From JBAXRT01 sp037131065 (GTDB lineage Bacteria > Bacteroidota > Bacteroidia > Bacteroidales > FEN-979): a DNA stretch of 24,849 nt. Where the stretch lies: the NCBI GenBank assembly GCA_037131065.1, contig JBAXRT010000032.1, forward strand, positions 1 through 24,849, given 5' to 3'. Below the pieces are notes generated by a model. The model was given only the letters and a program-made list of their open reading frames with translations. It was not told the DNA's origin and searched no databases. The position numbers and the translations under genes were made by a program. Positions within the stretch are counted from its first letter, which is position 1. Each line of letters begins with the position of its first letter. Positions 16,496-24,462 of the stretch are shown here, piece after piece.

Positions 16496-17491
16496 TCAGA
16501 AGCCGAGATTCTTGGTGTATTCGTTAACCCTAAGCTGGTTAACGGTTTCCTGGCGGATCCCAAGGGAATCGATCCACACCTGGGTCCGGCTGGAGAAAAT
16601 CCCGATGCCGTTATTAATATTGGTAAATGAAGGGCGCTCCTGGATGATCCCAAGAGAAGGACTTGTAACTTCCATGTAGGTGTTGAGGTCGTCGGAGGCA
16701 ACACTGAAAATAAAATCAATGGAACGGGCAACCCGGTTCAGGTTATAATCGACCGGGATCCGTGCCCCGAGATTGGCATAGAAACCGTCGCACGGGTAAT
16801 AGTAATCCATGATCTCACCGCCCAGGTTGGTCATTGTTCTTATGTTGTTGAAGATAATCCAGTCCACGGACTTAAAGGCTTTAACAGAGGTATCCGACTT
16901 CAACGATTCGAGATAATGGAACCGTACGGTTATCTGGTAGCGCCGGCCATCTTTGGCAGAATACCATTTCAATTCATTCTTTTCACCGGGAATGAAATTG
17001 ATGGGAAGAAAAGCAAACGGTCTTTCAACGGTAAAATGGGGTATAAGGTTCGTCTGCGCGGAGATCTCGTTGCCTGTCTGCCTGTTTTTGATCTTCAGCT
17101 TATAGGTATATCCTGAAGTCAGCGCTCCATGGGTATAGTACATGAGCTGGTCAGGAAAGTAAAAGATGGAATCACCGGCTTCTTTGTTGTGAATGGTAAC
17201 CGTATCGCATGCAAACTCTTTCTTCAGGGTCGTGCCGTCCCACTCCTCGATCTTCACGTCAAGCTTGTCGGGATAGTTGCTTGAGTCGGGGATCTGTGCG
17301 AACTGCATGGCGTCGCCGGGTCCGAGAAAGGCCTTGGTGATCTTGATATAATGGAGCGTATCGTTTTGATCAAGCAAGCCGTAAACTACGGTGATATCTT
17401 TCCAGTCGGCATTGACATTCAGCTCTTTATTACATGACATCAAAAGGGGAAAAATCAAGAGCGAGGGCAGAATAAATCGGGGAAATCGCAT
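16496..17491 (-). CDS. Lipoprotein of unknown function, possibly DUF4249-like
   Basis: The ATG at 17491 gives 331 residues. A TTG start at 17518 is possible in frame, but it lies inside the predicted -7 promoter element, so I reject it. The N-terminus MRFPRFILPSLLIFPLLMSC is a lipoprotein signal with Cys20. The mature part begins with Asn/Lys-rich residues and a strand-rich region (ITVVYGLLDQNDTLHYIKI) reminiscent of the N-terminal Ig-like part of DUF4249 lipoproteins, followed by KYKLKIKN-like strands and a C-terminal IGIFSSRTQVWIDSLG. Family membership is uncertain. The gene is divergent from panB. It likely ends up in the cell envelope facing the periplasm or surface. No SusC/SusD partner is adjacent. 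Confidence 0.85.
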   Translation of the reverse strand: MRFPRFILPSLLIFPLLMSCNKELNVNADWKDITVVYGLLDQNDTLHYIKITKAFLGPGDAMQFAQIPDSSNYPDKLDVKIEEWDGTTLKKEFACDTVTIHNKEAGDSIFYFPDQLMYYTHGALTSGYTYKLKIKNRQTGNEISAQTNLIPHFTVERPFAFLPINFIPGEKNELKWYSAKDGRRYQITVRFHYLESLKSDTSVKAFKSVDWIIFNNIRTMTNLGGEIMDYYYPCDGFYANLGARIPVDYNLNRVARSIDFIFSVASDDLNTYMEVTSPSLGIIQERPSFTNINNGIGIFSSRTQVWIDSLGIRQETVNQLRVNEYTKNLGF

Positions 17492-17512
17492 GAGCCTGTT
17501 GATATTAGAATG

Positions 17513-17544
17513 TTGCAAATGTACAAAATAAAAGCGTAGCTTTG
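17513..17544 (+). promoter_or_regulatory. Bacteroidota-type promoter for panB and the downstream cluster
   Basis: TTG at 17513-17515, a spacer of 21 bases and TAGCTTTG at 17537-17544 match the Bacteroidota consensus. Transcription would start near 17550, about 15 bases before the panB ATG at 17564. This is the clearest promoter for the nine-gene plus-strand cluster. Confidence 0.6.
17516..17523 (-). promoter_or_regulatory. -7 promoter element for the 331-aa lipoprotein gene
   Basis: The minus strand reads TACATTTG, a perfect TAnnTTTG match 24 bases before the ATG at 17491. No clear -33 TTG lies upstream. It sits back to back with the panB promoter and overlaps the spacer next to the panB -33 element. 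Confidence 0.5.
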
Positions 17545-17563
17545 CAGAATAATAGTGTGTTTT

Positions 17564-18388
17564 ATGTCAGCAACATACTCTTTCCGTAATGTTACGAAGG
17601 TAACCACCCATGTGCTTCTCGAAATGAAGCTTAAAGGTGAAAAGATAGCGATGCTCACGGCATATGATTACTCCTTCGCACGGATCCTCGACAGTACCGG
17701 CATCGATGTCATCCTCGTGGGGGATTCTGCTTCGAATGTTATGGCAGGACATACCTCCACCCTTCCCATCACCCTCGATCAGATGATCTACCACGCCTCT
17801 TCTGTAGTGAGGGCTGTCAAGAGAGCCCTTGTGGTGGTCGATCTCCCTTTTGGAACCTACCAGGGAAATTCGAAGGAGGCACTGAACTCCGCGATCAGGA
17901 TCATGAAAGAGAGCGGCGCTGATGCCGTCAAGCTTGAGGGAGGCAAAGAGGTCATTGAATCGGTTGACCGTATCCTCTCCGCCGGCATCCCGTTGATGGG
18001 CCACCTGGGACTCACACCGCAGTCGATCCACAAGTTCGGTACCTACGTTGTCCGTGCCACCAATGCAGAGGAGGCGGCAAAGCTGCTTGACGACGCCCAC
18101 ATGTTGGAGAAGTCAGGCTGTTTCGCCATCGTACTCGAGAAGATCCCCGCCAAGCTCGGGCAACGGGTCTCCTCCGAACTGAAGATCCCTTTAATCGGCA
18201 TCGGGGCTGGCAAATATACCGACGGCCAGGTGCTGGTACTTCATGACATGCTCGGGATAACCATGGATTTTTCTCCACGCTTCCTGCGCCGCTACCACAA
18301 CCTCTCCGAAGAGGTGCGCGGTGCGATCAATACTTATGTCAATGATGTGAAATCTCTTGATTTCCCCAATGAAAAGGAACAGTATTGA
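17564..18388 (+). CDS. panB: 3-methyl-2-oxobutanoate hydroxymethyltransferase
   Basis: PanB transfers a hydroxymethyl group from 5,10-methylenetetrahydrofolate to 2-oxoisovalerate to make ketopantoate, the first step of pantothenate and coenzyme A synthesis, in the cytosol. The 274-residue product has normal length. Seen motifs are TAYDYSFA (about 32-39), VGDSASNVMAGHTSTLP with the metal-binding Asp54, VVVDLPFGTYQ with the second metal-site Asp, VKLEGGKE, GHLGLTPQS and IVLEKIPAKL carrying the catalytic Glu. The ATG at 17564 is preferred to an in-frame GTG at 17555. No panC or panD is nearby. The 3' end overlaps the next gene by 20 bases, suggesting translational coupling. Confidence 0.98.
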   Translation: MSATYSFRNVTKVTTHVLLEMKLKGEKIAMLTAYDYSFARILDSTGIDVILVGDSASNVMAGHTSTLPITLDQMIYHASSVVRAVKRALVVVDLPFGTYQGNSKEALNSAIRIMKESGADAVKLEGGKEVIESVDRILSAGIPLMGHLGLTPQSIHKFGTYVVRATNAEEAAKLLDDAHMLEKSGCFAIVLEKIPAKLGQRVSSELKIPLIGIGAGKYTDGQVLVLHDMLGITMDFSPRFLRRYHNLSEEVRGAINTYVNDVKSLDFPNEKEQY

Positions 18389-19082
18389 CAAGGATATCCT
18401 TTACGAAGACAACCACCTCATCATCCTGAACAAGGCTCCCTCCTCCATCGTCCAGGGCGATAAGACAGGGGATGAACCCCTGAGTGAAGCCTTGAAGAGT
18501 TACCTGAAAGTAAAGCATGAAAAGCCCGGCAATGTTTTTATGGGCGTTGTCCACAGGATCGACCGCCCGGTGAGCGGCGCCGTCATCTTCGCCAAAACCT
18601 CCAAAGCCTTGTCACGACTAACTGAGATGCTGAAAAGAGGTGAGATCCGTAAAACCTACTGGGCCGTTGTGGCCGATAAACCGCCCGATGCCCATGGCCA
18701 TCTCGTACACTACCTTACAAGGAATGAGGAAAAAAACAAATCCTTCGCCGCTGCTTTCCCTTCGGGAAAATCACAGAAAGCCGAACTGATCTATACCCTG
18801 GCCGGTGAATCGGACCGCTATTTTCTCCTTGAGATAGAGTTGCTCACCGGAAGGCACCACCAGATCAGGGCACAACTGGCCGCCGTCGGATGCCCGATCA
18901 GGGGCGATCTGAAATACGGGGCTCCGAGGCCTAACCCCGGGGGCAGTATCCACCTCCACTCCCGCCGGATCGAACTGATCCACCCGGTGAAGAAAGAACC
19001 GCTCTCTGTTACCGCCGACCCGCCAAAGGATGCGATATGGGACTTTTTTCTTGAACAGCAGACAAAGAGAGCGGCTCCATGA
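18369..19082 (+). CDS. RluA-family pseudouridine synthase
   Basis: The protein converts uridine to pseudouridine in rRNA or tRNA. The 237 residues from ATG 18369 begin with the typical ILYEDNHLIILNKAP strand and contain GVVHRIDRPVSG with the catalytic Asp65, KTYWAVV, and the later LLTGRHHQIRAQLAAVGCPI and GDLKYGA motifs. There is no N-terminal S4 RNA-binding domain, so it resembles RluA or TruC more than RluC or RluD; the exact target base cannot be told from sequence. An in-frame TTG at 18357 is less likely. The start lies inside the 3' end of panB, and the stop overlaps the next start by ATGA. Confidence 0.96.
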   Translation: MKRNSIDKDILYEDNHLIILNKAPSSIVQGDKTGDEPLSEALKSYLKVKHEKPGNVFMGVVHRIDRPVSGAVIFAKTSKALSRLTEMLKRGEIRKTYWAVVADKPPDAHGHLVHYLTRNEEKNKSFAAAFPSGKSQKAELIYTLAGESDRYFLLEIELLTGRHHQIRAQLAAVGCPIRGDLKYGAPRPNPGGSIHLHSRRIELIHPVKKEPLSVTADPPKDAIWDFFLEQQTKRAAP

Positions 19083-19873
19083 ACAGGATTGCTTATTCGG
19101 CCGACACAACCCTTACTATTGAAAGCATGGGAGCCGCCAGGCCCGCTTTCACTAAATCAATTTTTACCTCCCATACCCTTCACCCCGGAAAATTCAGGGT
19201 AATCGAGAATCATCACTCCCAGCCCGACTGGATCCTTGCCCTCTTCCTTTCAGGGTTTATACTTCTGGCTTGGACCAACTTCTTCTACTTCAACCGACTG
19301 AAACAAATGATCCTGGCTCCCTTCTCAAAGCGTTTTCTCAGTCAGCTCATCCGTGAGGGGAACCTCTTCACCGAACGCAACACCCTGGTCCTCGGCGTGG
19401 TCTACCTTTTATCCTTCTCCCTGCTGCTCTACCAGGTAAATGTCATGATCCTCGGCATCTCCTTCAGAAATCTGCCCGGGATCCTGGTCTACATCATCAT
19501 TACCGGTGCGCTGGTGGTTTTCTGGCTACTGAAAACGTGGATGATACGATTCCTCGGATCGGTCTTTAAAACCCCCTCCACAACCTATTATTACCAGATC
19601 AACCTGGTCATTTTTGCGGCACTCCAGGGACTGGTGATCCTGCCGCTGCTGGTATGTGTCATCTACCTCAAATCCCTCCCACTCCTGATAATCTGTCTGG
19701 CCATCAGCGCATTGTTGTTTTTGTTTAGGTTCCTGAAAGGGTTTTTCATCGGTTTGACCTTAACTAAGTTTTCGTATTTGTTTTTATTTGTGTATCTTTG
19801 CAGCCTCGAAATTTTGCCCTTGCTGATACTCATCAAACTGGTAATGATGGCTTCTCAAACTACACGGGCCTGA
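19079..19873 (+). CDS. DUF4271 family membrane protein
   Basis: This 264-residue protein has a soluble N-terminal part of about 50 residues and six predicted membrane helices, including WILALFLSGFILLAW, TLVLGVVYLLSFSLLLY, GILVYIIITGALVVFW, LVIFAALQGLVILPLL, LLIICLAISALLFLF and LFLFVYLCSLEILPLL. Its pattern and its place directly before hemD match DUF4271, a Bacteroidota family of unknown function in the cytoplasmic membrane. The start overlaps the previous stop (ATGA), so translational coupling is likely. The conserved pairing with hemD may mean a link to haem or envelope biology, but that is inference. Confidence 0.88.
   Translation: MNRIAYSADTTLTIESMGAARPAFTKSIFTSHTLHPGKFRVIENHHSQPDWILALFLSGFILLAWTNFFYFNRLKQMILAPFSKRFLSQLIREGNLFTERNTLVLGVVYLLSFSLLLYQVNVMILGISFRNLPGILVYIIITGALVVFWLLKTWMIRFLGSVFKTPSTTYYYQINLVIFAALQGLVILPLLVCVIYLKSLPLLIICLAISALLFLFRFLKGFFIGLTLTKFSYLFLFVYLCSLEILPLLILIKLVMMASQTTRA
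19793..19800 (+). promoter_or_regulatory. Possible internal -7 element before hemD
   Basis: TATCTTTG, followed by CAGCC, matches TAnnTTTG inside the 3' end of the DUF4271 gene, about 113 bases before the hemD start. No TTTG lies at the right distance upstream, so a chance match in T-rich membrane-helix codons is quite possible. Confidence 0.25.
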
Positions 19874-19912
19874 AAGTTTTTAAAGAAATATGTTCCTTTA
19901 AAAAGTTAGACC

Positions 19913-20665
19913 TTGAAAATAAAAAATATACTCGTTTCCCAGCCCCAGCCAACAGAATTTGAAAAATCACCTTACGCAGACATCGCCCGTAAGTTCAATG
20001 TGACAATTACCTTTCGGAAATTCATCAAGATCGAGGGCATCCCAGCCAAAGAGTTCCGCAAGGACAGGATCAACCTCCCGGATTTTACAGCAGTTATCTT
20101 TACTTCCCGCAACGCAGTTGACCACTATTTCAGGATCTCCAAAGAGATGCGTTTTGACGTCCCTGAAACCATGAAATACTTCAGCATCTCCGAATCGACA
20201 GCCTACTATCTCCAGAAGTATGTTCAGTTCCGGAAACGGAAGATCTTCCACAGCAAGGAAAATTTCACCAATCTGATCGAGCTGATCAAGAAACACAAGA
20301 GCGAAAAATTCCTGCTTCCCTGCTCTGATATACACAAGCAGGAGATTCCGAAGATGCTGGATGACAATAAAATACAGTATAAAAAAGCCATCATTTACCG
20401 CACCCTGGCCAGTGACCTCTCGGATATCGATGTTACTCAATATGACATGCTCGTTTTCTTCAGCCCCTCCGGGATCAAGTCACTCTTTAAGAATTTTCCT
20501 GAATTTGACCAGAGCAATACTGCCATCGGAGCCTTTGGCAGCGCCACCCACAAAGCCGTGAAGGATGCAGGACTGAAACTGAACGTACCGGCGCCAACCC
20601 AGACCGCTCCCTCCATGACCATGGCCATCGAACAATTCCTTCAGAGTGAACTGAAGAAAAAATAG
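19913..20665 (+). CDS. hemD: Uroporphyrinogen-III synthase (HemD)
   Basis: HemD closes hydroxymethylbilane into uroporphyrinogen III, with inversion of ring D, in tetrapyrrole synthesis. The 250-residue protein begins KIKNILVSQPQP and includes AVIFTSRNAVDHYF, the EFRKDRINLPDFTAVIF strand, YDMLVFFSPSGIKSLF and GAFGSATHKAVKDAGL, which are the usual two-lobe HemD landmarks. The start is TTG at 19913: a TAG lies two codons upstream in frame and the next Met is far inside the domain. No Shine-Dalgarno is seen. A 39-base gap separates it from DUF4271 and 24 bases from rnpA. No other hem gene is in the window. Confidence 0.95.
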   Translation: MKIKNILVSQPQPTEFEKSPYADIARKFNVTITFRKFIKIEGIPAKEFRKDRINLPDFTAVIFTSRNAVDHYFRISKEMRFDVPETMKYFSISESTAYYLQKYVQFRKRKIFHSKENFTNLIELIKKHKSEKFLLPCSDIHKQEIPKMLDDNKIQYKKAIIYRTLASDLSDIDVTQYDMLVFFSPSGIKSLFKNFPEFDQSNTAIGAFGSATHKAVKDAGLKLNVPAPTQTAPSMTMAIEQFLQSELKKK

Positions 20666-20689
20666 TTTTCCTCCTGCTGCCTCAACCGT

Positions 20690-21082
20690 GTGAAACATAC
20701 CTTTGAAAAAAAGGAACGACTGAACAGAAAGAGCCTGATCCAGCGGATATTTTCAGGTGGACATACCTTTCATGTCCCCCCGTTCAGGGTAACCTGGCTG
20801 GCGGCCGGGGAGATGGCTCCTGCTCCTTTCCAGGTAATGATCAGCGTACCAAAATCACATATCCGGCTGGCTGTCGACCGGAACCTCATCAGGCGGCGCA
20901 TCCGGGAAGCCTACCGGCTGAATAAGATGATCCTCGGGGAAGCGGGCGGGAAATCCGAAACTCCAGCCGCGTTCTGTATCACCTATACCTCAAGAGAAAT
21001 CCTCTCCTTCAGCACCATCCAAGGGAAAATAATCTTAATTTTACAACGTTTAATAAAAGAAAATGAAAAAGTTACTCGGTAG
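20690..21082 (+). CDS. rnpA: Ribonuclease P protein component
   Basis: RnpA is the protein subunit of RNase P, which with the M1 RNA trims the 5' leader of tRNA precursors. The 130-residue basic protein starts with GTG at 20690 (KHTFEKKERLNRK) and carries the RNR signature RNLIRRRIREAYRLNK at 64-79. The usual partner rpmH is absent upstream; instead hemD precedes it, an arrangement typical of Bacteroidota. The 3' end overlaps yidD by 20 bases in another frame. Confidence 0.96.
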   Translation: MKHTFEKKERLNRKSLIQRIFSGGHTFHVPPFRVTWLAAGEMAPAPFQVMISVPKSHIRLAVDRNLIRRRIREAYRLNKMILGEAGGKSETPAAFCITYTSREILSFSTIQGKIILILQRLIKENEKVTR

Positions 21083-21284
21083 TTTTTTCATTTTACTGAT
21101 CCGTTTTTACCAGGCTGCCATCTCTCCTTACCTTATGCCATCCTGCCGCTACACGCCATCCTGTTCGGCTTATGGCATCGAGGCAATTAATAAATACGGA
21201 CCGTTCCGGGGAGGTTACCTGGCAGTGAAACGGCTGGCGCGGTGCCATCCCTGGGGAGGAAGCGGGTATGACCCGGTACCATGA
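21063..21284 (+). CDS. yidD: Membrane protein insertion efficiency factor YidD
   Basis: YidD is a small peripheral protein of the inner membrane that assists YidC-dependent membrane insertion. The 73 residues match the family over their whole length: a hydrophobic amphipathic N-terminus, FYQAAISPYLMPSCRYTPSC with its cysteines, Y-x-x-E-A-I, KYGPFRGG, and the terminal RCHPWGGSGYDPVP. The start lies within rnpA, and the coupling of the two genes is common in bacteria. yidC itself is not in the window. Confidence 0.97.
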   Translation: MKKLLGSFFILLIRFYQAAISPYLMPSCRYTPSCSAYGIEAINKYGPFRGGYLAVKRLARCHPWGGSGYDPVP

Positions 21285-21286
21285 CC

Positions 21287-21317
21287 AGTGACGAATGACG
21301 AGTGACGAGTGACGAAT
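21287..21317 (+). repeat. Heptamer tandem repeat AGTGACG/AATGACG
   Basis: Four 7-base units, AGTGACG, AATGACG, AGTGACG and AGTGACG, at 21287-21314, then a partial AAT, fill most of the 47-base gap between yidD and the S41 protease gene. A related ATGACC precedes them. Repeats of this look occur between genes in many Bacteroidota genomes and give spurious peptides such as SSLVTRHSSLV on the other strand (recollection, not searched). Confidence 0.7.
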
Positions 21318-21331
21318 TTAAAAAAAGATAG

Positions 21332-23053
21332 ATGAAGATTGTGTTGAAAGTTTGGATAATATGTATTGTACTTCTGACGGAGAGTATCACTTTGAATGCT
21401 CAGACCCCGAATCAGCAGGGTTTTGAGATCATGAAGAACCTGGATATCTATTCGAACCTGCTCAGGGAACTTAACCAGGATTACGTGGATGATATCAATC
21501 CGGGGAGCCTTACGGAAACAGGCATCGACGCCATGCTCGAATCGCTTGATCCCTATACCAATTTCATTCCCGAATCGGAGGTAGAGGATTACAAATTCAT
21601 CACCACCGGCCAGTATGGTGGTATCGGGGCGCTTATCCACCAGCAGGGCGACTATGTAATCATTTCAGAACCCTATGAGGGCTCGCCGGCCCAGAAATCC
21701 GGATTGAAAGCCGGGGATAAAATCCTGGAGATCAACGGTCAGAACGCCAAGAACAAGAGCTATGATGAGGTGAGTTCCTTCCTGAAAGGCCAGGCCGGAA
21801 CTACCATAAACCTCCTGATCCAGCGTGAAGGGATGCAAGAACCTTTTCAAAAAGCCATCACCCGCGAGATCATCAAGATCGACAATATTCCCTACTACGG
21901 GCTGGTCGACAAGAACATCGGCTACATCAAGCTGACCGGGTTCACCCAGAATGCCGGAAAAGAGGTGAAACAGGCTTTCCTGAAACTGAAAGAGAACAAC
22001 GACCTGAAGGGAATCATCCTTGACATCCGGGGGAATGGCGGAGGACTGCTCAACGAGGCAGTGGAGATCTCGAACATTTTTGTGGAGAGAAACCAGGAGA
22101 TTGTCAGTACACGGGGGAAACAGCCCGACAAGAACAGGATTCATATGACCATGAATCCACCGGTCGATATGACCATCCCGGTGGTGGTGATGGTCGACAC
22201 CCAGAGCGCCTCCGCGAGCGAGATCCTTGCCGGCGCCATGCAGGATCTCGACCGGGGAGTGATCATCGGACAGAAGACCTTCGGGAAGGGACTTGTCCAG
22301 AATGTGGTCCCGCTGAGTTACAATGCCCAGCTTAAGATCACAGTGGCAAAATACTATATTCCGAGTGGCCGGTGCATCCAGGCCATCGACTATTCGCACA
22401 AGACCCGGGAGGGAACCTTCGCCAATGTTCCCGATTCCCTCATCCACCCGTTTAAGACAAAACACGGAAGAACTGTCTATGATGCCGGGGGAATCAGTCC
22501 CGACATCAAGACCAGTCCCCGGCGGTTCAGTAACATCGCGATGACACTTTATAACAGGTTCCTGATCTTTGATTATGCCACCCTCTTCGCTCTCCAGAAT
22601 CCCTCCATCCCTCCTGCGGATGAATTCGAGATCACCGATTCCATCTATAAAAGTTTCCTGACCTACCTTTCAGGAAAAAAATATGACTATACCACCCGGA
22701 GCGAGCAGGCCCTTGAACGACTTAAAAAGGAGTCGGAGAAGGAGAATTACTTCGGCGCCATCAAGGGGGAGTATGACCACCTGAAGAGCAGGATGGAGGA
22801 GGACAAAAAGGCTGACCTGAACAAATACCAGAACCAGATCAGTGACCTACTGAAGATGGAGATCCTTTCTCGCTACTACTACCAGCGGGGAAAGGTGCAG
22901 GCCTCGCTGAAGCGCGACCCCGATGTTGCCCTTGCCGTAAGCACGATCAGGGATCCGGAGCGATACAATGCCATCCTCAGCGGAAAATACACTGCTCCCC
23001 CGGTTGAAAATGAGCCTGCCGAGGATGACGGAAGCGGAACAATCATTGAATGA
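21332..23053 (+). CDS. S41 family C-terminal processing protease
   Basis: A periplasmic serine protease of the CtpA/Prc type, 573 residues. A signal peptide (1-24, ending LNAQ) is followed by an N-terminal helical region, a PDZ domain (about 90-165: GGIGALIHQQ, GSPAQKSGLKAGDKI, INGQNAK) and the S41 core. The core has DIRGNGGGLLNEAVEI and TQSASASEILAGAMQD with likely catalytic Ser294, then IGQKTFGKGLVQ with Lys319, 25 residues later as in known Ser-Lys pairs. The C-terminal about 180 residues are helical and charged. Such proteases trim envelope proteins; the substrate here is not known. Its position after yidD and before cdd suggests shared transcription. Confidence 0.95.
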   Translation: MKIVLKVWIICIVLLTESITLNAQTPNQQGFEIMKNLDIYSNLLRELNQDYVDDINPGSLTETGIDAMLESLDPYTNFIPESEVEDYKFITTGQYGGIGALIHQQGDYVIISEPYEGSPAQKSGLKAGDKILEINGQNAKNKSYDEVSSFLKGQAGTTINLLIQREGMQEPFQKAITREIIKIDNIPYYGLVDKNIGYIKLTGFTQNAGKEVKQAFLKLKENNDLKGIILDIRGNGGGLLNEAVEISNIFVERNQEIVSTRGKQPDKNRIHMTMNPPVDMTIPVVVMVDTQSASASEILAGAMQDLDRGVIIGQKTFGKGLVQNVVPLSYNAQLKITVAKYYIPSGRCIQAIDYSHKTREGTFANVPDSLIHPFKTKHGRTVYDAGGISPDIKTSPRRFSNIAMTLYNRFLIFDYATLFALQNPSIPPADEFEITDSIYKSFLTYLSGKKYDYTTRSEQALERLKKESEKENYFGAIKGEYDHLKSRMEEDKKADLNKYQNQISDLLKMEILSRYYYQRGKVQASLKRDPDVALAVSTIRDPERYNAILSGKYTAPPVENEPAEDDGSGTIIE

Positions 23054-23063
23054 CCCTGCCGAT

Positions 23064-23558
23064 ATGAAAGAGATCACCCACACCTTTACCTACCGGGCCT
23101 ATGAAAATGCAGCCGGATTGCCGGGAGAATTCCTGGAACTGCTGGAGAGAGCCCGGGAAAGCTGCGCCACTTCTCACGCCCCTTACTCACACTACCATGT
23201 GGGTGCCGCCATCCGGATGGAAAACGGTGCCGTAATCGCCGGCAGCAACCAGGAAAATATGTCATTTCCGGCAGGCACCTGTGCCGAACGTGCTGCTCTT
23301 TTTGCCGCTGTATCAGCTTTTCCTGACATCCCTGTCATGACGATCGCCATTACGGCAAAATCCGACGCGTTCCCGGTCACGGAACCGGTCACCCCCTGCG
23401 GAATATGCCGCCAGGCCCTTCTGGAATATGAACTGAAATTCCACCGCAAGATCGAGATCATCCTGGCAGGTGAGACCGGCAAAGTGTTCGTGATCGGGAG
23501 TGTCAATGACCTCCTGCCTCTGGCCTTTGTTGAAAAAGGGCTGATGAAAAAACATTAA
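23064..23558 (+). CDS. cdd: Cytidine deaminase
   Basis: Cdd deaminates cytidine and deoxycytidine to uridine and deoxyuridine in pyrimidine salvage. From ATG 23064 it has 164 residues, the usual size for Bacteroidota. The zinc site is clear: CAERAALF with Cys73 and the catalytic Glu75, then PCGICRQ with Cys112 and Cys115. SHYHVGAAI and the SNQENMSFPAGT strand are also conserved. The frame is open upstream to 22968, inside the protease gene, but the extra residues are not family-like, and 23064 lies 10 bases after the protease stop. Confidence 0.96.
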   Translation: MKEITHTFTYRAYENAAGLPGEFLELLERARESCATSHAPYSHYHVGAAIRMENGAVIAGSNQENMSFPAGTCAERAALFAAVSAFPDIPVMTIAITAKSDAFPVTEPVTPCGICRQALLEYELKFHRKIEIILAGETGKVFVIGSVNDLLPLAFVEKGLMKKH

Positions 23559-23570
23559 AAAGAAACAAAC

Positions 23571-24461
23571 ATGAAAAAAGCGCTTTACCCCTTACTTATC
23601 CTCTCTCTTCTTTCACTCACGGCCCTGCGCAGTGACAAACCGGCCTACCTGGTCTATAACCAGAAGGGAAAAACGGCCGATTACGGCGATATCCTGAAGG
23701 CTGCCCTCTCCTCCGATATTATCCTTTTCGGGGAGATCCACAACAACCCGGTCTGCCATTGGCTGGAATATGAGCTGATGCGAGATATATACCAGGAGAA
23801 GAAATCGGACCTGGTGCTGGGCGCAGAAATGCTTGAAACCGATAACCAGCTCCTGGTCAATGAATATATCTCTAAAAGGATCAGGAAAAAGGACTTTGAA
23901 TCTGAAGCTAAATTATGGCCTTCTTACAAGAATAACTATGCTCCCCTTGTCGATTTTGCCCGTGAGAATGGCCTGAAATTCATCGCCACCAATGTTCCAA
24001 GGCGGTTCGCTGCCATGGTCAACCAGAAAGGCTTTGAAGGACTCGATTCACTGCTCGGGATCGAACGTGGTATGATGGCTGCCCTGCCTATCCATTACGA
24101 TTCAACCCTGAACGGTTACAAATCGATGAGGGAGAATATCGGAGGGGATATGCCTGCCCACCTGAGTGCAAACCTTCCGAAGGCACAGGCCCTCAAGGAT
24201 GCGACCATGGCCCAGTGTATCGTGAAGAACATTGCCGAGAACAAGACTACCTTCCTTCATTTCAACGGCGCTTATCACAGCGACAACTATGAAGGAATAG
24301 TCTGGTATGTCAATGATTATGTAAAACGGACCAATTTCCCGATCAGGATACTTACCATCTCGTGTGTTGAGCAGGATACGATCAGTGTCCTTTCAAAGGA
24401 GAACATTGGAAAAGCAGACTTCATCATCTGCATTCCTTCCTCCATGACCAGCACCAACTGA
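23571..24461 (+). CDS. ChaN-like haem-binding family protein
   Basis: The 296-residue protein has a signal-like N-terminus (KKALYPLLILSLLSLTAL) and the ChaN/DUF399 core: ILFGEIHNNPVCHWLEYEL (about 51-69, with His57 and His63), DLVLGAEMLETDNQ, FIATNVPRRFA, and AQCIVKNIAENKTTFLHFNGAYHSDN near the C-terminus. Characterised ChaN proteins are outer-membrane lipoproteins that bind haem; the role of this one is inferred. Unlike them, no lipobox Cys is visible, so it may be periplasmic. It starts 12 bases after cdd and its stop lies one base from the stop of the convergent GtrA gene. Confidence 0.9.
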   Translation: MKKALYPLLILSLLSLTALRSDKPAYLVYNQKGKTADYGDILKAALSSDIILFGEIHNNPVCHWLEYELMRDIYQEKKSDLVLGAEMLETDNQLLVNEYISKRIRKKDFESEAKLWPSYKNNYAPLVDFARENGLKFIATNVPRRFAAMVNQKGFEGLDSLLGIERGMMAALPIHYDSTLNGYKSMRENIGGDMPAHLSANLPKAQALKDATMAQCIVKNIAENKTTFLHFNGAYHSDNYEGIVWYVNDYVKRTNFPIRILTISCVEQDTISVLSKENIGKADFIICIPSSMTSTN

Positions 24462-24462
24462 T

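Noticed and set aside
17567..18100. Minus-strand open frame of 177 codons opposite panB
   Set aside because: Antisense shadow of panB with no domain, and it would place two genes on the same bases.
21665..22465. Minus-strand open frame of 266 codons opposite the S41 protease
   Set aside because: Antisense to a clear protease gene; His/Asp/Val-rich composition with no recognisable domain.
22968..23063. Upstream extension of cytidine deaminase into the protease gene
   Set aside because: The 32 extra residues are unlike the family N-terminus; the ATG at 23064 gives the usual length.
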